From Acidobacteriota bacterium (GTDB taxonomy: Bacteria; Acidobacteriota; Vicinamibacteria; Vicinamibacterales; UBA8438), in contig JAGWAJ010000015.1 of NCBI GenBank assembly GCA_021296475.1, positions 1 to 41,264 on the forward strand: 41,264 nt of DNA, read 5' to 3'. Below are positions 24,591-33,180 of the stretch, one piece after another. Below the pieces are notes generated by a model. The model was not told the origin of the DNA and did not search any database. It was given only the letters and a program-made list of their open reading frames with translations. The number at the start of each line of letters is the position of its first letter. Positions within the stretch are counted from its first letter, which is position 1. A program made the translations under genes and the position numbers.

Positions 24591-24667
24591 GCCAGGACGG
24601 GACCTTGCTGCACGAGAAGCTGACTGCGGCGATGATCCGGTACGAATTTGCGGATGCGAAGGAATAA
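24575..24667 (+). pseudogene. Truncated start of a GxxExxY-type protein
   Basis: From ATG 24575 a 30-codon frame reads MDAQDSQDGTLLHEKLTAAM, then IRYEFADAKE and a stop. The LHEKLT-A-MI piece looks like the N terminus of GxxExxY proteins, which typically begin with a Met-Asp/His-rich sequence encoded by the TCCTGTTCATCCATG-type repeat and continue with KLT..II..A..VH..LG. Here the GxxExxY core itself is missing and the frame ends early, so this is a remnant. The repeat hairpin around the ATG supports an origin as part of a dispersed element. The family name is from pattern memory. Confidence 0.4.
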
Positions 24668-24675
24668 TAGCCGGC

Positions 24676-24716
24676 AGTTTCCTGAAAAAATCTTGTGCAT
24701 CCTGTGCATCCATGCA
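24676..24716 (+). repeat. TGTGCATCC dispersed repeat
   Basis: AGTTTCCTG, A-rich spacer, then TTGTGCATCCTGTGCATCC. A close inverted copy lies at 35739-35776 (GATGCACAGGATGCACAGG, ATTCTTGAGGAAAC). Confidence 0.65.
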
Positions 24717-24797
24717 AATTTTCGATGTGAATCACATGGCAGCGGGTTCGCCCTCCCGGTCTCCGAAACACGTCAAGGTCCGGCCTCTCGGCGCGCT

Positions 24798-24827
24798 TTG
24801 ACAACTTCGGACCCCCTCCTCTATACT
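24798..24827 (+). promoter_or_regulatory. Strong sigma-70-type promoter of uvrA
   Basis: TTGACA at 24798-24803 (perfect -35), 18-base spacer, TATACT at 24822-24827. It lies 75 bases before the uvrA ATG and probably drives the whole uvrA-to-protease run. I see no palindrome that could be named a LexA box. Confidence 0.65.
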
Positions 24828-24901
24828 GACGGGTTCGTCTCATCCCGCCACCGCTCACCGTGGCTCCCTGACCATCTTTTCCCACTCTACCTCACCATCC
24901 C

Positions 24902-27802
24902 ATGGACCGGGAAGTTCTTCAAGTTCGAGGCGCCAAGGTACACAATCTCAGAAACGTGGACTGCCGGATTCCGCACGAGAGTCTGACGGTAATCACCGGA
25001 GTCAGCGGATCGGGGAAGTCCAGCCTGGCCTTCGACACCATTTATGCCGAGGGGCAGCGGCGTTACGTGGAATCGCTCTCGGCCTACGCCCGCCAGTTCC
25101 TGGAGCGAATCCAGAAACCCGACGTGGAGGAGGTGTCGGGGATCGCGCCTGCCATTGCCATCAAGCAGAAGAACAGCCTGCGCAATCCCCGCTCCACGGT
25201 GGGAACGGTCACCGAAATCTATGATTACCTGCGCCTGCTCTTCGCCCGAATCGGCCGCACCTTCTGCTGGCAGTGCGGAATGGAGGTCAAGAAGGATGTC
25301 CTGGACCAGGCGGTCAGCCGGTTGATGGCCCTCCCTCCCGGAACGCGTCTCCATATCCTGTTTCCCTTTGCCCGTTATCGTCGTTTCCAGGAGCTGAAAA
25401 AGAGCCGTGCGAACTCGAAGCCGCGCTCAGAAGACCAGGACCCGGAACTCCTCAAGACGGTGCTGCGAGACCTGCGCCGGCATGGCTTCAACCGCCTCTA
25501 CCGGGAGGGACGCATCTACGAGTTGTCCGACCCCGAGTCCCTGCTGGACCTGGACTTTTCCGCCCCGCTGGAGGTCCTGGTCGATCGGGTCATAATTGGG
25601 CCCGGGTTGCGCCAGCGCCTGGCCGACTCGCTGGAAATCTGCTACCGGGAGGGCTCGGGTCACGCCTTGGCCGAAGTAGTGGGGCGGCCGGATGCAGATG
25701 CGGACTCGGCGGCTCTCGATTCCGGGGACAGGGAAGCGGCACAGCCTCCCCGTTTCTCCTTTATCGAGGGATTTGTCTGCCGCCGATGCCACGTCGACTA
25801 CGAGCAACCCGAGCCCCGGCTGTTTTCCTTCAACAACCCCTATGGCGCCTGTCCCCGCTGCCAGGGGTTCGGCAACACCATGGACATCGATTTGAAACGG
25901 GTGATCCCCCATCCCGAGAAGAGTCTGCGGGAGGGGGCCATCGAGCCCTGGACCAAGCCTCGCTACCGGCGGCTGCGGGCCGAGTTCAAGCGTTTTGCCC
26001 AGCGCCACGACATTCCCTGGGAAATTCCCTACCGCGACCTGCTTCCCGGGCAGAAGGACCTGATCAATGCCGGGGATGAGAGTTTCCGGGGCATCAGGCG
26101 TTTCTTCGATTATCTGGAAACCAAGAAATACAAGCTCTATATTCGCGTTTTCCTGAGCCGCTACCGCGGATACACCCGTTGCCTGAGCTGCGGCGGGTCC
26201 CGGCTGCGCGCTGAAGCCCGGGCCGTCAAGATTGCGGGCAGGGAAATCGGCGAGATCACTGCCATGACCGTCGGTGAGGCACGCCGGTTCTTTCGGGAGC
26301 TGAGGCTGACCGACTATGAATCCAGCGTGGCCCATCGGATCCTGGAAGAGCTGCGCATGCGCCTGGGATTCCTGTTCCGGGTGGGCCTGGAATACCTTAC
26401 GCTGGACCGGCTGGCCGCCACCCTGTCGGGGGGCGAAGCGCAGAGGATACAGCTGGCCACTTCCCTTGGGTCCTCCCTGGTGGGAGCGCTCTACGTCCTG
26501 GATGAGCCCTCCATCGGCCTGCATCCCCGTGACAACGCCCGGCTGATCGAGATCCTCAAGAGCCTGCGGGATATGGGCAATACCATTCTGGTGGTGGAGC
26601 ACGAGCCGGCCATGATCCGTTCGGCCGACCGGATCATCGACATGGGTCCCGGAGCGGGGGAACAGGGGGGACGGGTGGTATTCTCCGGCAACTTCCCCAA
26701 TCTGATCCATTGCCGCGGCTCGCTCACGGGCAAGTACCTGAGCAGGGAGCTCGAGATCCCCGTGCCTTCTTCCCGGTCTTCTCCCGACAGCCGCTGGCTG
26801 AGGCTTTACGGGGCCGAGGAGAACAACCTCAAACGGCTGGACGTGGAGATTCCCCTGGGAATCGTCACCTGTATCACCGGAGTTTCCGGGTCAGGGAAAT
26901 CGACATTGGTTCACCAGGTCCTCTTTGCGGCGCTGAAGGCCCGCAAGGGGGAGGCGCCGGATCGAGGCAACTACCAGCGCATGGAGGGCGAGCAGTGGAT
27001 TTCGGACGTGCGGCTGGTGGACCAGTCGCCCATCGGCCGAACTCCGCGTTCCAATCCGATCACCTACATCAAGGCCTTCGATGCCGTTCGAGAGCTGTTT
27101 GCCTCGACGCGGGAGGCTCGTCAGCAGCACCTGGGCGCCGGCGACTTTTCCTTCAACCTCCCTGGAGGGCGCTGCGATCATTGCCAGGGGGACGGCACCG
27201 TTACGGTGCAGATGCAGTTCCTGGCCGACGTGGAGGTGGTGTGCGAGGAATGCAAGGGAACTCGCTTCAAATCGAGCTTGCTGGAGGTGCGCTACAAGGG
27301 CAAGAATATCCACGAAGTTCTGCAGATGACCGTGCGGGAGGCCATGAGCTTCTTCTCCGGTGTCTCCCGGTTGACCAGGAAACTGAGGGTGCTGGAGGAC
27401 GTGGGGCTGGGCTACCTGAGGCTGGGGCAGTCGGCGACCACGCTCTCGGGCGGGGAGGCCCAACGGATCAAGCTGGCCTTTCACCTCTCCCGTCAAGTGG
27501 GCAGGCACGCGCTCTACCTGTTCGACGAACCCACCACCGGTCTGCATTTCGACGACGTCCACAAGTTGCTGCGGGCCTTTCGCCGCCTGGTACGGGCCGG
27601 CGCCACCATCCTGGTTATCGAGCACAACCTGGACGTCATCAAGACGGCTGACTGGGTCATCGACCTGGGACCCGAGGGAGGCGACCAGGGAGGCACCGTG
27701 GTGGCTGCCGGACCGCCCGAGCGGGTGGCCGCGGCCCAGGGGAGCCATACGGGCCGGTTCCTGAAGGAAGTGCTGTCCGGCAATGGCCAAGGGGTGAACT
27801 GA
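24902..27802 (+). CDS. uvrA: Excinuclease ABC subunit A
   Basis: A 966-residue UvrA, the damage-sensing ATPase of nucleotide excision repair that loads UvrB. The ATG at 24902 gives MDREVLQVRGAKVHNLRNVD. First ATPase: Walker A GVSGSGKSS at about 33-41, signature LSGGEAQRIQLATSLGSSL and Walker B LYVLDEPSIGLHPRD. Second ATPase: Walker A GVSGSGKSTL, signature LSGGEAQRIKLAFHLS and Walker B LYLFDEPTTGLHFDD. Zinc-binding cysteines appear as CWQC, CRRC...CPRC around PRLFSFNNPYGAC, CLSCGG, and CDHC...CEEC around GDGTVTVQMQFLADVEV, the last being the damage-contacting zinc finger. The UvrB-binding insertion is present between the first Walker A and signature. Length and motif order are normal. Its stop overlaps the next ATG (TGATG), so the TPR gene is translationally coupled. 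Confidence 0.98.
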   Translation: MDREVLQVRGAKVHNLRNVDCRIPHESLTVITGVSGSGKSSLAFDTIYAEGQRRYVESLSAYARQFLERIQKPDVEEVSGIAPAIAIKQKNSLRNPRSTVGTVTEIYDYLRLLFARIGRTFCWQCGMEVKKDVLDQAVSRLMALPPGTRLHILFPFARYRRFQELKKSRANSKPRSEDQDPELLKTVLRDLRRHGFNRLYREGRIYELSDPESLLDLDFSAPLEVLVDRVIIGPGLRQRLADSLEICYREGSGHALAEVVGRPDADADSAALDSGDREAAQPPRFSFIEGFVCRRCHVDYEQPEPRLFSFNNPYGACPRCQGFGNTMDIDLKRVIPHPEKSLREGAIEPWTKPRYRRLRAEFKRFAQRHDIPWEIPYRDLLPGQKDLINAGDESFRGIRRFFDYLETKKYKLYIRVFLSRYRGYTRCLSCGGSRLRAEARAVKIAGREIGEITAMTVGEARRFFRELRLTDYESSVAHRILEELRMRLGFLFRVGLEYLTLDRLAATLSGGEAQRIQLATSLGSSLVGALYVLDEPSIGLHPRDNARLIEILKSLRDMGNTILVVEHEPAMIRSADRIIDMGPGAGEQGGRVVFSGNFPNLIHCRGSLTGKYLSRELEIPVPSSRSSPDSRWLRLYGAEENNLKRLDVEIPLGIVTCITGVSGSGKSTLVHQVLFAALKARKGEAPDRGNYQRMEGEQWISDVRLVDQSPIGRTPRSNPITYIKAFDAVRELFASTREARQQHLGAGDFSFNLPGGRCDHCQGDGTVTVQMQFLADVEVVCEECKGTRFKSSLLEVRYKGKNIHEVLQMTVREAMSFFSGVSRLTRKLRVLEDVGLGYLRLGQSATTLSGGEAQRIKLAFHLSRQVGRHALYLFDEPTTGLHFDDVHKLLRAFRRLVRAGATILVIEHNLDVIKTADWVIDLGPEGGDQGGTVVAAGPPERVAAAQGSHTGRFLKEVLSGNGQGVN

Positions 27803-29190
27803 TGGCGAGAGTCCGCACTAAAGGATCGTTGTCACTCCACCCGGCACGCCTGGCCGAGCTGCTGTACCTTTGGGTAATCCTGGCCGGGTGGGTCCTCCCG
27901 GCCGACTCCAGGGCCGGCGGAACGGCTTCGGGTCTCCCGGCGACGGAGGTGGCTGCCGCGGAGAGGACGGAGTCGGACGAAACCGGGCTGGACTACCTCA
28001 GCCTGGCCGAGGGCCACCGCCAGGCCGGCGAGTACCTGCAAGCCATCTCGGCCTACGAGCTGGCCTTGATCGAGGACCCCGGCAATCCCGTGGCCTGGTT
28101 TGGCCTGGGGATGTCCCAGTACGAAGCCGGCCAGGTCCAGGAGGCCATCGGCTCTTACGGGGAAGCCCTCAAGAGCGATCCCGACCTGTGGGAGGCGGAG
28201 ATGAACCTGGGGGTGATCTGGTTCAACCTCAAGAACCCGGCACAGGCCCTCACCCATTTCGAGCGGGCCCAGGCACTGAGTCCGGAGAGCTGGCGGCCCT
28301 TCTACCTGGCGGGAGAAGTCCACCGCATGCGGGACAGCCCGGCGGAAGCGGAAGCCGGCTACCAGCAGGCGCTGGATCTGTCCGAGGGGGCGGACGGGCA
28401 GGCCGTCGTCCACGAAGCGCTGGTCTCCCTTTATCTCGCAAACAAGGACTATGCCGGCGCGGCCAGGCAGGTTCTGGCTGCCCGTCCCCATTCGAAGGAT
28501 CTCCAGGCCAGCGACCGCCGGCTGGCGGCCCTTTACCTGGAAATGGGCCAGGAGGAGAAGGCCCTGGTATATTTGGAGCGGCTGGCGGCCGATCCTTCGG
28601 CGGGACCGGATTTGCACGAGACCATCGGTTGGATGCGGGTGGATCGGAAGGAGCACGACCGGGGCATCCAGTCGCTTGAAATTGCATTGGAGCGGCACCG
28701 GGACCCCAAGCGGCGGGAGGAACTCTCCCTGCGGATTGCCAGGCTCCATATTCGCCTGGAGCAGTTCGACGAGGCCGTTGCCCTGCTGGAAAAGGGATTG
28801 CCCGGCTCCACCGACCCGGAACGCTATTTTCTGCTGGGATCGCTCCACCTGCAAGCCGGCCGATGGGAGCCGGCCGTGAAGAGACTGGCTCAGACCCTGC
28901 AACTGGACGCCGACTGCGCCCAGTGCTACAACAAGCTCGCCGCCATCTACCTGAAGCAGGAAGACTTCGGCCGGGCCATACCCCTGCTGGACCGCTATCG
29001 GGAAATGCAGCCGGAGGAGGCCATGACCTTCTTTTACCTGGGGGTTGCCTACGACAGGCTGAGGCACTATCGTAAGGCCATCCCGCTGTATGAGAAGTTT
29101 CTGGAGTTGGACCAGGGGCGACACGACCGGGAAAGCTTTCAGGTCCGCCAGAGGCTGAAGAGCCTGAAGAAAAGGGCAGGGGGACGGTAG
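27802..29190 (+). CDS. Tetratricopeptide-repeat protein, probably exported
   Basis: A 462-residue TPR protein whose ATG overlaps the uvrA stop by one base; AAGGGGTG supplies the ribosome site. Residues 1-40 contain a hydrophobic stretch after a basic start (RLAELLYLWVILAGWVLPADS), a signal peptide or anchor. From about residue 63 there are roughly ten TPR-like units: YLSLAEGHRQAGEYLQAISAYELAL, AWFGLGMSQYEAGQVQEAIGSY, AEMNLGVIWFNLKNPAQALTHF, and near the end CYNKLAAIYLKQEDFGRAIPLL and FFYLGVAYDRLRHYRKAIPLYEKFLEL. TPR arrays are protein-interaction scaffolds; this one would sit in the periplasm. The two following genes also encode small exported helical proteins, so a complex is conceivable. 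The region around residue 370 has a C-A-Q-C pair of unknown meaning. Confidence 0.85.
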   Translation: MARVRTKGSLSLHPARLAELLYLWVILAGWVLPADSRAGGTASGLPATEVAAAERTESDETGLDYLSLAEGHRQAGEYLQAISAYELALIEDPGNPVAWFGLGMSQYEAGQVQEAIGSYGEALKSDPDLWEAEMNLGVIWFNLKNPAQALTHFERAQALSPESWRPFYLAGEVHRMRDSPAEAEAGYQQALDLSEGADGQAVVHEALVSLYLANKDYAGAARQVLAARPHSKDLQASDRRLAALYLEMGQEEKALVYLERLAADPSAGPDLHETIGWMRVDRKEHDRGIQSLEIALERHRDPKRREELSLRIARLHIRLEQFDEAVALLEKGLPGSTDPERYFLLGSLHLQAGRWEPAVKRLAQTLQLDADCAQCYNKLAAIYLKQEDFGRAIPLLDRYREMQPEEAMTFFYLGVAYDRLRHYRKAIPLYEKFLELDQGRHDRESFQVRQRLKSLKKRAGGR

Positions 29191-29191
29191 T

Positions 29192-29827
29192 TTGAAAGCG
29201 ATGGCCACCATCGATGCGGCTGCCCTTTCCCCAAGGCGGCGCCGACTTTTCTCGGAGGGGAGCCGCGGCCTCCGGGGCCCTATCCGGTCTCTGGCTGTTT
29301 GTCTGGCCATCCTGTCCCTGGCGGTCCCTGTCCTTGCCCTGGACGGCAAGCTGGAACGAAAGTACCAGGGCCAGCAGGGCAAACTGAGGCGGCAGGGAAA
29401 CAGCGTCAAGAGGGTGAAGATTCTGATCAGGATGTCGGCCATAGACCTGGAAATGGTCAGCCGCAAGGTCAGGAGGGGACTCCTCTCCGAAGCCGATCGG
29501 ATCCTGGAGCGATACTCCGCCACCGTCGGCCGGGCTGAACAGGTTCTGGAGGAATCGAAACGGGACCCCCAGCGCAAACCGGCCGGGTTCAAGCACCTGG
29601 AGATTTCTCTGCGCAAGCAGCTACGGCAACTGGCCGACCTGCGGGCCTTCTACCCCTTTGACCGGCAACAGGCGATCGACCGCACCATCACCTGCGCCGA
29701 AGCTGTCAAGCAACGCATGATCGGGGCGCTTTTCGGACCCGACAACGCCGGCCGCTCCGGGAGCGGGTCCGGCGGACCCGGACCGGCGGGGACAGCCGAG
29801 AATCCCTCCCCATGCCGGCCTGAGTGA
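29192..29827 (+). CDS. Exported helical protein of unknown function (first of two)
   Basis: I do not recognise this 211-residue protein. Its start is probably TTG 29192, because GGGGGACGG ends about 5 bases before it; ATG 29201 is an alternative. A signal peptide lies at about 30-50 (RSLAVCLAILSLAVPVLALDG) after a long basic leader. The mature part is basic and helical with coiled-coil character: GKLERKYQGQQGKLRRQGNSV, SRKVRRGLLSEADRILERYS and KHLEISLRKQLRQLADLRAFY. The last 35 residues are Gly/Pro/Ser-rich and probably unstructured. It begins one base after the TPR stop and ends four bases before the next ATG, so it is part of the same transcript. The helical size and pattern parallel the next gene, but I see no clear sequence homology between them. 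Confidence 0.7.
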   Translation: MKAMATIDAAALSPRRRRLFSEGSRGLRGPIRSLAVCLAILSLAVPVLALDGKLERKYQGQQGKLRRQGNSVKRVKILIRMSAIDLEMVSRKVRRGLLSEADRILERYSATVGRAEQVLEESKRDPQRKPAGFKHLEISLRKQLRQLADLRAFYPFDRQQAIDRTITCAEAVKQRMIGALFGPDNAGRSGSGSGGPGPAGTAENPSPCRPE

Positions 29828-29831
29828 GACC

Positions 29832-30518
29832 ATGACAACAGGATCCCATCGCGCGCTTGGAGGTCTTTCCCGGCGGCGGACCCAACGCCCCGGCTGGGCG
29901 GCCGCGTTGGCGGCTTGGGTCTTCCTGCTGCCCGTGGCCGGCGGGCTGCATGCCCGAGCCGTCGACTATCTCAGCCCCGAGGAAATCGAAAAGGTCCGCG
30001 ATTCTCAGAAGCCCCACCAGCGGATGTCGGTTCTGAACGACATTTTCAAGCGCCGCGTGGAGGGCGCCATGGCCAGTTGGGAGGCCGCCGGGACCGGGGA
30101 CGGCAGTCCCCGGGCAAAATCCGGGAACCCAGGGAAGGGAGGGGACGAGTCCGCTCGTTCACTTTCCTTCCGCGGATGGATGAAAGAGGTGGCGATGTGC
30201 CTGGAGGACATCGAAACCAACCTGGAAAGCTATCCTCTGGATCGTCCCCTGAGCGTTTGGGATCTGGAAACGGGACGGCCCATACGCATGAACGCCAGGA
30301 AGTTCCGCAAGGCCCTGAAGAAGCTGCGGAACTCCCTGACCGAGTTCGACCGCTGGCTTACCCCCAAGCTGGACCGAGTGGGGAGAGCCGAGAGCCGATT
30401 GGCGGAGGAGGTTGCCGATTATCTGTCGGACCTGGACGAGGCGTTGGAGGAGACCATTGTATTGGCCGGTGGAGTCATTCGGGAGGAAGGTCCGGCAAAG
30501 CGGAGGGCCAGGCCATGA
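29832..30518 (+). CDS. Exported helical protein of unknown function (second of two)
   Basis: An unrecognised 228-residue protein. ATG at 29832, four bases after the previous stop. A signal peptide follows a basic leader (AALAAWVFLLPVAGGLHARA, about 24-43). The mature part starts VDYLSPEEIEKVRDSQKPHQ and RMSVLNDIFKRRVEGAMASW, then a Gly/Ser-rich linker (about 85-105), then helices WMKEVAMCLEDIETNLESYP, KFRKALKKLRNSLTEFDRWL and DYLSDLDEALEETIVLAGGV. The conserved-looking DIETNLESYPLDRPLSVWD and spacing suggest a compact helical bundle. It lies between another exported helical protein and a SprT-like protease in a tight run downstream of uvrA, so a shared envelope task is more likely than a DNA-repair one, though this is inference. 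Confidence 0.7.
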   Translation: MTTGSHRALGGLSRRRTQRPGWAAALAAWVFLLPVAGGLHARAVDYLSPEEIEKVRDSQKPHQRMSVLNDIFKRRVEGAMASWEAAGTGDGSPRAKSGNPGKGGDESARSLSFRGWMKEVAMCLEDIETNLESYPLDRPLSVWDLETGRPIRMNARKFRKALKKLRNSLTEFDRWLTPKLDRVGRAESRLAEEVADYLSDLDEALEETIVLAGGVIREEGPAKRRARP

Positions 30519-30524
30519 GGGGCG

Positions 30525-31256
30525 ATGAACACTCAGCCTGAGCAGAACATTGGTCGTGGCGGTCTGAATCTTGCGCGAATCGGCGGGATCTTTGCCGAGG
30601 CCTACCGCAAGCTCGAAAGGGAACGGCCCTGCCCTCCGATCCGGGTGGAGTATTACTGCTTCGTGGGAATCAACCACACCGTTCGACTCAGAGAGGGCCG
30701 GCTCCTGGTTCGGCTCAGCGATCTCTTCAGACGGGCGCCGGCCCCGGTCCTGGAAGCCTTGGCCACCATCCTGCTGGCCAAGTTGTACGGGCGCAACCTG
30801 CCCCGCGAAGCTCGGGTGGCCTACCGGGAATACTGTCACTCACCCCAGATGAGGCGCAGGGCGCAGGCCTCCCGGCGCAAGCGCGGGCGCAAGCTGCTGG
30901 CCGGACCGGAGGGCAGTCGCTACCATCTGGCGGCCCTGTTCGACGATCTCAACCGCGAGTATTTCATGGGGCGCATGCCTCTTGTCCGGTTGGGGTGGAG
31001 CCTGAAGAAGAGTCGCAGAATCCTGGGTCACTTCGATCCGTCCCACCGGAGCATCACTCTCAGCCGGTGGCTGGACCATCCCAGGGTTCCGGAAGTAGTG
31101 GTGCGTTTCGTTCTCTTTCACGAGATGCTGCACGCCAAGTTTCAGGCCCGTTCCTGTTTCGATGTCAGAAACCCCCACTCCCGGAGGTTTCGGGAGGAGG
31201 AGCAGGCCTTTCGCGAGCACGAAGAGGCCAGGAACTGGATCCGGAACTGTTCCTGA
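30525..31256 (+). CDS. SprT-like zinc metalloprotease
   Basis: A 243-residue protein with the zinc-protease motif FVLFHEMLHAKF (H-E-x-x-H), within a SprT-like domain: LFDDLNREYFMGRMPLVRLGW, ILGHFDPSHRSITLSRWLDHP. The third ligand is not clear; candidates are the E-H pairs in FREHEEARNW at the C-terminal end. There is no signal peptide, so it is likely cytosolic, unlike the two proteins before it. SprT/Spartan-like proteases of eukaryotes cut DNA-protein cross-links, so a link to the uvrA gene upstream is attractive but unproven: bacterial members are mostly uncharacterised. The ATG at 30525 is 6 bases after the previous stop; GAGGGG is immediately before, a short spacing. The basic segment RRRAQASRRKRGRKLL (about 105-122) could bind nucleic acid. 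Confidence 0.8.
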   Translation: MNTQPEQNIGRGGLNLARIGGIFAEAYRKLERERPCPPIRVEYYCFVGINHTVRLREGRLLVRLSDLFRRAPAPVLEALATILLAKLYGRNLPREARVAYREYCHSPQMRRRAQASRRKRGRKLLAGPEGSRYHLAALFDDLNREYFMGRMPLVRLGWSLKKSRRILGHFDPSHRSITLSRWLDHPRVPEVVVRFVLFHEMLHAKFQARSCFDVRNPHSRRFREEEQAFREHEEARNWIRNCS

Positions 31257-31415
31257 GCGGGAGCTTTGAACACGGAGCAGTGCAATCTGCTCCAAACGCG
31301 GATTTCTTTGCAGTTGTGTGAATTCAACGGGCGTTTTTCACAGCTTTTTCCACAGAATCTGTTGAAAACCGACCCGGCCGGCAGGCTGGGCCATCCGCTT
31401 TGCGGGAGTGAAGGC

Positions 31416-32210
31416 TTGAAGAAACTGACATCCGAACAGCGACGCTTTTTCCGGGAGAAGGGCTATCTGGGGTTCGGACCCTTTCTGGATGAGGGCCGGG
31501 TCCGGCAGATCGGTGAATCCATCGACGCCATTGCCGCCGGCGAGGTGCCCTATCCTCCCGAGTTGATTCGCTGGGAGCCGGTATCGCAAGGAGCGGACTT
31601 GGGCCGGGGTGCCGAGCGGCGGAAATTCGTCTATCAGATCCGATACCCGCACCGCCACATTCCCCTGTTCATGGAGCATGCGGCCGACCCGGCGGTGCTC
31701 GACGTTGTGGAGGACCTGTTGGGACCGGACCTGGTGATCTACAACACCCAGGCCCTGCTCAAGCCGGCGTTCCACGGAACCTCCCAGCCCTGGCACCAGG
31801 ACGCGGCCTACTGGCCGATTCGCCCCATGAACATGGTGAGCTGCTGGATTGCCATCGACGAGGCCACTTTGGAGAACGGCTGCATGCGCTTTGTTCCGGA
31901 GAGCCACAAGCAGGGGCTGGCCGAGCACAGGAGCGGCCGGCCCTTGTCGGCGGCCAGCGGAGGAACGGCGGCCGCGGTTCAGGAAATCCAGGTGGATGAG
32001 TCCGAGGCGGTGGCGGTGCCGGCCAGGCCGGGGCACGGTTCCCTGCACCATTGCCTGACCCATCACGGGACGCCGCCCAACCGCACACCCCATCCGAGGC
32101 GGGCCATCATCTGCCACTATATGCCCCTGGATTTTCGCTATATCGGTCCGGAGGAGGAGCGGCCGCAGTTCCACGTGGTTCGGGGTAGACGCTGCGGCGA
32201 GATTGTGTGA
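31416..32210 (+). CDS. Phytanoyl-CoA dioxygenase (PhyH) family protein
   Basis: A 264-residue Fe(II)/2-oxoglutarate-dependent oxygenase. I start it at TTG 31416 (LKKLTSEQRRFFREKGYLGF), the usual PhyH opening; the frame runs upstream to 31266, but without similarity. The iron ligands are His and Asp in SQPWHQDAAYWP and a distal His in SLHHCLTHHGTPPN, with the 2-oxoglutarate Arg in HPRRAIICHYMP. WIAIDEATLENGCMRFVPESH is the standard central PhyH segment. Such enzymes hydroxylate small molecules or lipids; bacterial copies are common in marine and soil lineages and mostly lack known substrates. It precedes a DapA-like gene (34 bp) and an HpcH-like gene in the same direction, so it may prepare a substrate for a retro-aldol step. 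Confidence 0.88.
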   Translation: MKKLTSEQRRFFREKGYLGFGPFLDEGRVRQIGESIDAIAAGEVPYPPELIRWEPVSQGADLGRGAERRKFVYQIRYPHRHIPLFMEHAADPAVLDVVEDLLGPDLVIYNTQALLKPAFHGTSQPWHQDAAYWPIRPMNMVSCWIAIDEATLENGCMRFVPESHKQGLAEHRSGRPLSAASGGTAAAVQEIQVDESEAVAVPARPGHGSLHHCLTHHGTPPNRTPHPRRAIICHYMPLDFRYIGPEEERPQFHVVRGRRCGEIV

Positions 32211-32244
32211 CTCTTCCGGCCCGTCAGAGTTGCTGGAGGCGCGC

Positions 32245-33180
32245 TTGAACGACAACCGAAAGGACATCGGGGGTGTCGTCCCCATTATTCCGGTTCCCTT
32301 CGATGCCGGGGAGTCGGTGGATGAAGGGGCGTTGCGACGGCTCGTCGACTTCGCGGTCGCCAGCAAGGTGGATGCCGTTTGCCTGCCCGCTTACGGAAGC
32401 GAGTTCTACAAGCTCTCCGAGGAAGAGCGGACCCGGGTGGTGGCCTTGGCGGTCGAACAGGCGGCGGGTCGGCTGAAGGTGGTCGCCCAGTGCAACCACG
32501 GGTCCGCCAAGGTGGCCTCCGCGCTGGCAAAGTCCAATCTGGAGGCCGGGGCGGACCTGGTTTCCATCGCCATCCCCCGGCAGTTTCCGGTTCCGGAGGA
32601 TGACCTGTTGAGGTTCCTGGCGGCATTCCTCAACAGCTTTACCGCCCCCTGCCTGCTTCAGGACTTCAATCCGGGAGGTCCCACGCTGAGCACCGCCTTC
32701 CTGACCCGGTTGCGGGGGGAGTGCCCCAATCTGGCCTACCTGAAACTGGAGGAGCCGCTCAGTGCCTCCAAGGTGGCCGCAATGGTCAAGGCGACCGGCG
32801 GCGAGGTGGGCATCCTTACCGGCTGGGGCGGGCTGTACATGATGGAGTTGATCCCCGCGGGCATCTGTGGTCTGATGCCGGGGTTGGGCCTGGCCGATCT
32901 TCTGAACCGGATTTTTTGGCTGGCAAAGGAAGGGGACACCGACCGGGCGTTTCACTTCTTCGAGAGAATCGTCCCCCTGCTGTTCCTGTCGCTGCAACAC
33001 CTTGAACTCTACCACTACTGCGAAAAGCGCCTGCTCCAGGCCAGGGGGTGGCTGGAGGACCCCCGCTGCCGGCAGGCCGCCTACCAGCCGGACGTCTATA
33101 CCCGAGGGCACTTGGAACGCCTCCTCCAGCGAGCGCTGCGGACATTGGAGGACGCGGGCCTTGGGAAGAGTGAAGAGTGA
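32245..33180 (+). CDS. DapA-like (dihydrodipicolinate synthase family) lyase/aldolase
   Basis: A 311-residue class I aldolase of the DHDPS/N-acetylneuraminate lyase superfamily. TTG 32245 is preferred, with GGAGG five bases upstream; the frame extends to 32203, overlapping the PhyH gene. The Schiff-base Lys is present in LAYLKLEEPLS. The loop normally reading G-T-T-G-E is PAYGSEFYKLSEEE. The position of the usual catalytic Tyr (Y-N-x-P) reads LLQDFNPGG, so the Tyr is replaced. This suggests a branch with a different chemistry or a decarboxylase/dehydratase role rather than DapA itself. The last residues (GLGKSEE) and the stop come from the GTGAAGA heptamer repeat that begins here. Substrate probably a sugar-acid-like keto acid, by neighbourhood. 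Confidence 0.88.
   Translation: MNDNRKDIGGVVPIIPVPFDAGESVDEGALRRLVDFAVASKVDAVCLPAYGSEFYKLSEEERTRVVALAVEQAAGRLKVVAQCNHGSAKVASALAKSNLEAGADLVSIAIPRQFPVPEDDLLRFLAAFLNSFTAPCLLQDFNPGGPTLSTAFLTRLRGECPNLAYLKLEEPLSASKVAAMVKATGGEVGILTGWGGLYMMELIPAGICGLMPGLGLADLLNRIFWLAKEGDTDRAFHFFERIVPLLFLSLQHLELYHYCEKRLLQARGWLEDPRCRQAAYQPDVYTRGHLERLLQRALRTLEDAGLGKSEE

Noticed and set aside
24798-24902. LexA/SOS operator at uvrA
   Set aside because: No clear palindrome of a known LexA type is visible near the promoter, so only the promoter is listed.
27832-29616. 594-codon minus-strand ORF opposite the TPR genes
   Set aside because: Low-complexity antisense translation without motifs; the plus strand shows regular TPR units.
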